DNA from: an uncultured Lachnospiraceae bacterium
GTDB lineage: Bacteria > Bacillota > Clostridia > Lachnospirales > Lachnospiraceae
DNA length: 7,338 nt
Assembly (NCBI GenBank): GCA_945787485.1
Contig: CALZHV010000102.1
Span: 1 to 7,338 of the forward strand
Direction of reading: 5' to 3'
Within the stretch, counting starts at the first letter, position 1. Each line of letters starts with the position of its first letter. The translations under genes were made by a program, and so were the position numbers. This document shows positions 6,973-7,338 of the stretch, piece by piece. The notes beneath the pieces are model-generated. The model saw only the letters and a list, made by a program, of their open reading frames with translations. It made no database searches and was not told the DNA's origin.

Positions 6973-7245
6973 CACAATTTAATAAATTTGCGACTTTAAA
7001 GCGTGATGCAAGGTCAATATAGGACTATTTGGCACCGTATGAAGTCGAATGTACATATCTTTCAAAAGAGCAACACAGCAAGAACTTACATATTAGTGTT
7101 GCAGAGAAGAAAGAACCCACTTTCTTAATCGCGTAAGCGGGGCAGGACTCTGTTTTCAGAGCTGAAAAACCACCAAGCACCGTAACGAAAGTCGATTGGA
7201 TGTGGGATAACTATGTCCATTCGAGTTCGTGCGGTGCTTTTTCTT
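6973..7245 (+). ncRNA. Candidate structured non-coding RNA or attenuator leader, family unknown
   Basis: The stretch lies between a strong promoter and a hairpin with U-tract and has no well-supported reading frame. Local hairpins seen by eye: GCAACAC/GTGTTGC (7070-7076 with 7096-7102), AAGAAAG/CTTTCTT (7107-7113 with 7120-7126), a short stem capped by a GUAA tetraloop (7130-7139), CTCTG/CAGAG with a U4 loop (7148-7161), and the long 3' hairpin from 7175. In addition 7032-7051 can pair with 7218-7237 over 20 positions (17 Watson-Crick, two G-U, one mismatch), which would close the whole RNA. Segment 6991-6997 (CGACTTT) can pair with 7042-7047 or 7188-7194. These alternatives compete, as in a switch. 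I checked it mentally against tmRNA, RNase P RNA, SRP RNA and common riboswitches and recognised none. The transcript ends are inferred from the signals only. It could also be the attenuator of a gene beyond the right edge. Confidence 0.5.
7032..7203 (+). repeat. Imperfect direct repeat inside the candidate RNA
   Basis: The segment at 7032-7051 begins GCACCGTATGAAGTCGA and recurs at 7177-7195 as GCACCGTAACGAAAGTCGA. Both copies share GCACCGTA and AGTCGA, with two extra bases in the second. Both can pair with the same downstream strand (7218-7237), so they are mutually exclusive partners. Such a duplicated arm can arise by local duplication and is what a two-state RNA needs. Confidence 0.65.
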
Positions 7246-7249
7246 TTTT
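7175..7249 (+). terminator. Intrinsic terminator with long imperfect hairpin
   Basis: AAGCACCG (7175-7182) pairs with CGGTGCTT (7232-7239). The stem continues with ACGAA/TTCGT (7185-7189 with 7226-7230), TCGA/TCGA (7192-7195 with 7221-7224) and a weaker inner part around 7198-7218. It is followed by TTTTTCTTTTTT (7238-7249). Strong base stem plus U-tract fits rho-independent termination on the plus strand; the long upper stem is unusual and suggests the hairpin also has another role. Confidence 0.75.
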
Positions 7250-7338
7250 GCTAAAAACCTTTATTAATATGAACCTTGAAAATTGAATGACCGTCCGAAA
7301 GTGATATGACTTTGCGATGATATGAGCGAGGCAACGCT
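7250..7338 (+). other. Right-edge stretch without a recognisable gene
   Basis: No supported gene is seen. Five ATG codons open very short frames that stop after one to five residues, apart from the last (7323), which runs off the window and lacks a ribosome binding site. The stretch may be leader of a gene to the right or plain intergenic sequence. Confidence 0.5.

Noticed and set aside
7032..7237. Retron msr-msd RNA (long complementary ends around hairpins)
   Set aside because: The closing strand runs straight into a terminator U-tract, no reverse transcriptase gene is visible, and I see no clear branching-guanosine context. It could be revisited if a reverse transcriptase lies to the right.
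7148..7249. Resemblance to a Cas9 tracrRNA (GCACCG...CGGTGC before a U-run)
   Set aside because: Only the generic terminator stem is similar. There is no repeat-like anti-repeat, no CRISPR array and no cas gene in the window.

Overview
The window looks like an accessory defence locus from a low-to-moderate GC Firmicute, probably a gut clostridium of the Oscillospiraceae/Lachnospiraceae kind. That placement rests on strong AGGAG-type ribosome binding sites, sigma-A-like promoters and the style of the proteins; it is an inference, since no ribosomal or housekeeping gene is present.

All protein genes lie on the minus strand and read leftwards as one probable operon: a WYL-domain regulator (5803-6786), hsdM (4185-5687), hsdS (3041-4195), a zinc-ribbon/DUF4145 protein (2321-3007), a small HEPN-like protein (1849-2346) and hsdR (1-1816, cut by the window edge after 605 codons). 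HsdM, HsdS and HsdR make a complete-looking type I restriction-modification system: HsdS reads the DNA target, HsdM methylates adenine in it, and HsdR translocates and cuts unmodified DNA. The WYL protein resembles regulators that sit in front of phage-defence operons. It has a good promoter whose -10 element is overlapped by a perfect 9-bp inverted repeat, suggesting autoregulation.

The most notable protein-level feature is the pair of small genes between hsdS and hsdR. One is a DUF4145 (HEPN-like fold) protein and the other carries an intact R-N-x3-H HEPN ribonuclease motif; their reading frames overlap by 26 bases. This is the slot that the HEPN anticodon nuclease PrrC occupies in the E. 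coli prr locus (hsdM-hsdS-prrC-hsdR), so the pair may be an RNase back-up weapon coupled to restriction. In sampled stretches, hsdS and the HEPN-motif gene are more AT-rich than hsdM and hsdR, as expected for an exchangeable cassette.

The right end (6787-7338) holds no convincing protein gene but is rich in signals. Two divergent promoters, one leftward for the WYL gene and one rightward, flank a perfect 13-bp-arm inverted repeat placed almost midway between them. The rightward promoter (TTGACT-17-TATACT) drives about 270 nt that end at a long hairpin plus U-tract, with several internal hairpins and mutually exclusive long-range pairings. This is a candidate structured non-coding RNA or attenuator that I cannot assign to a known family. 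The last ~90 bases show nothing I can call.
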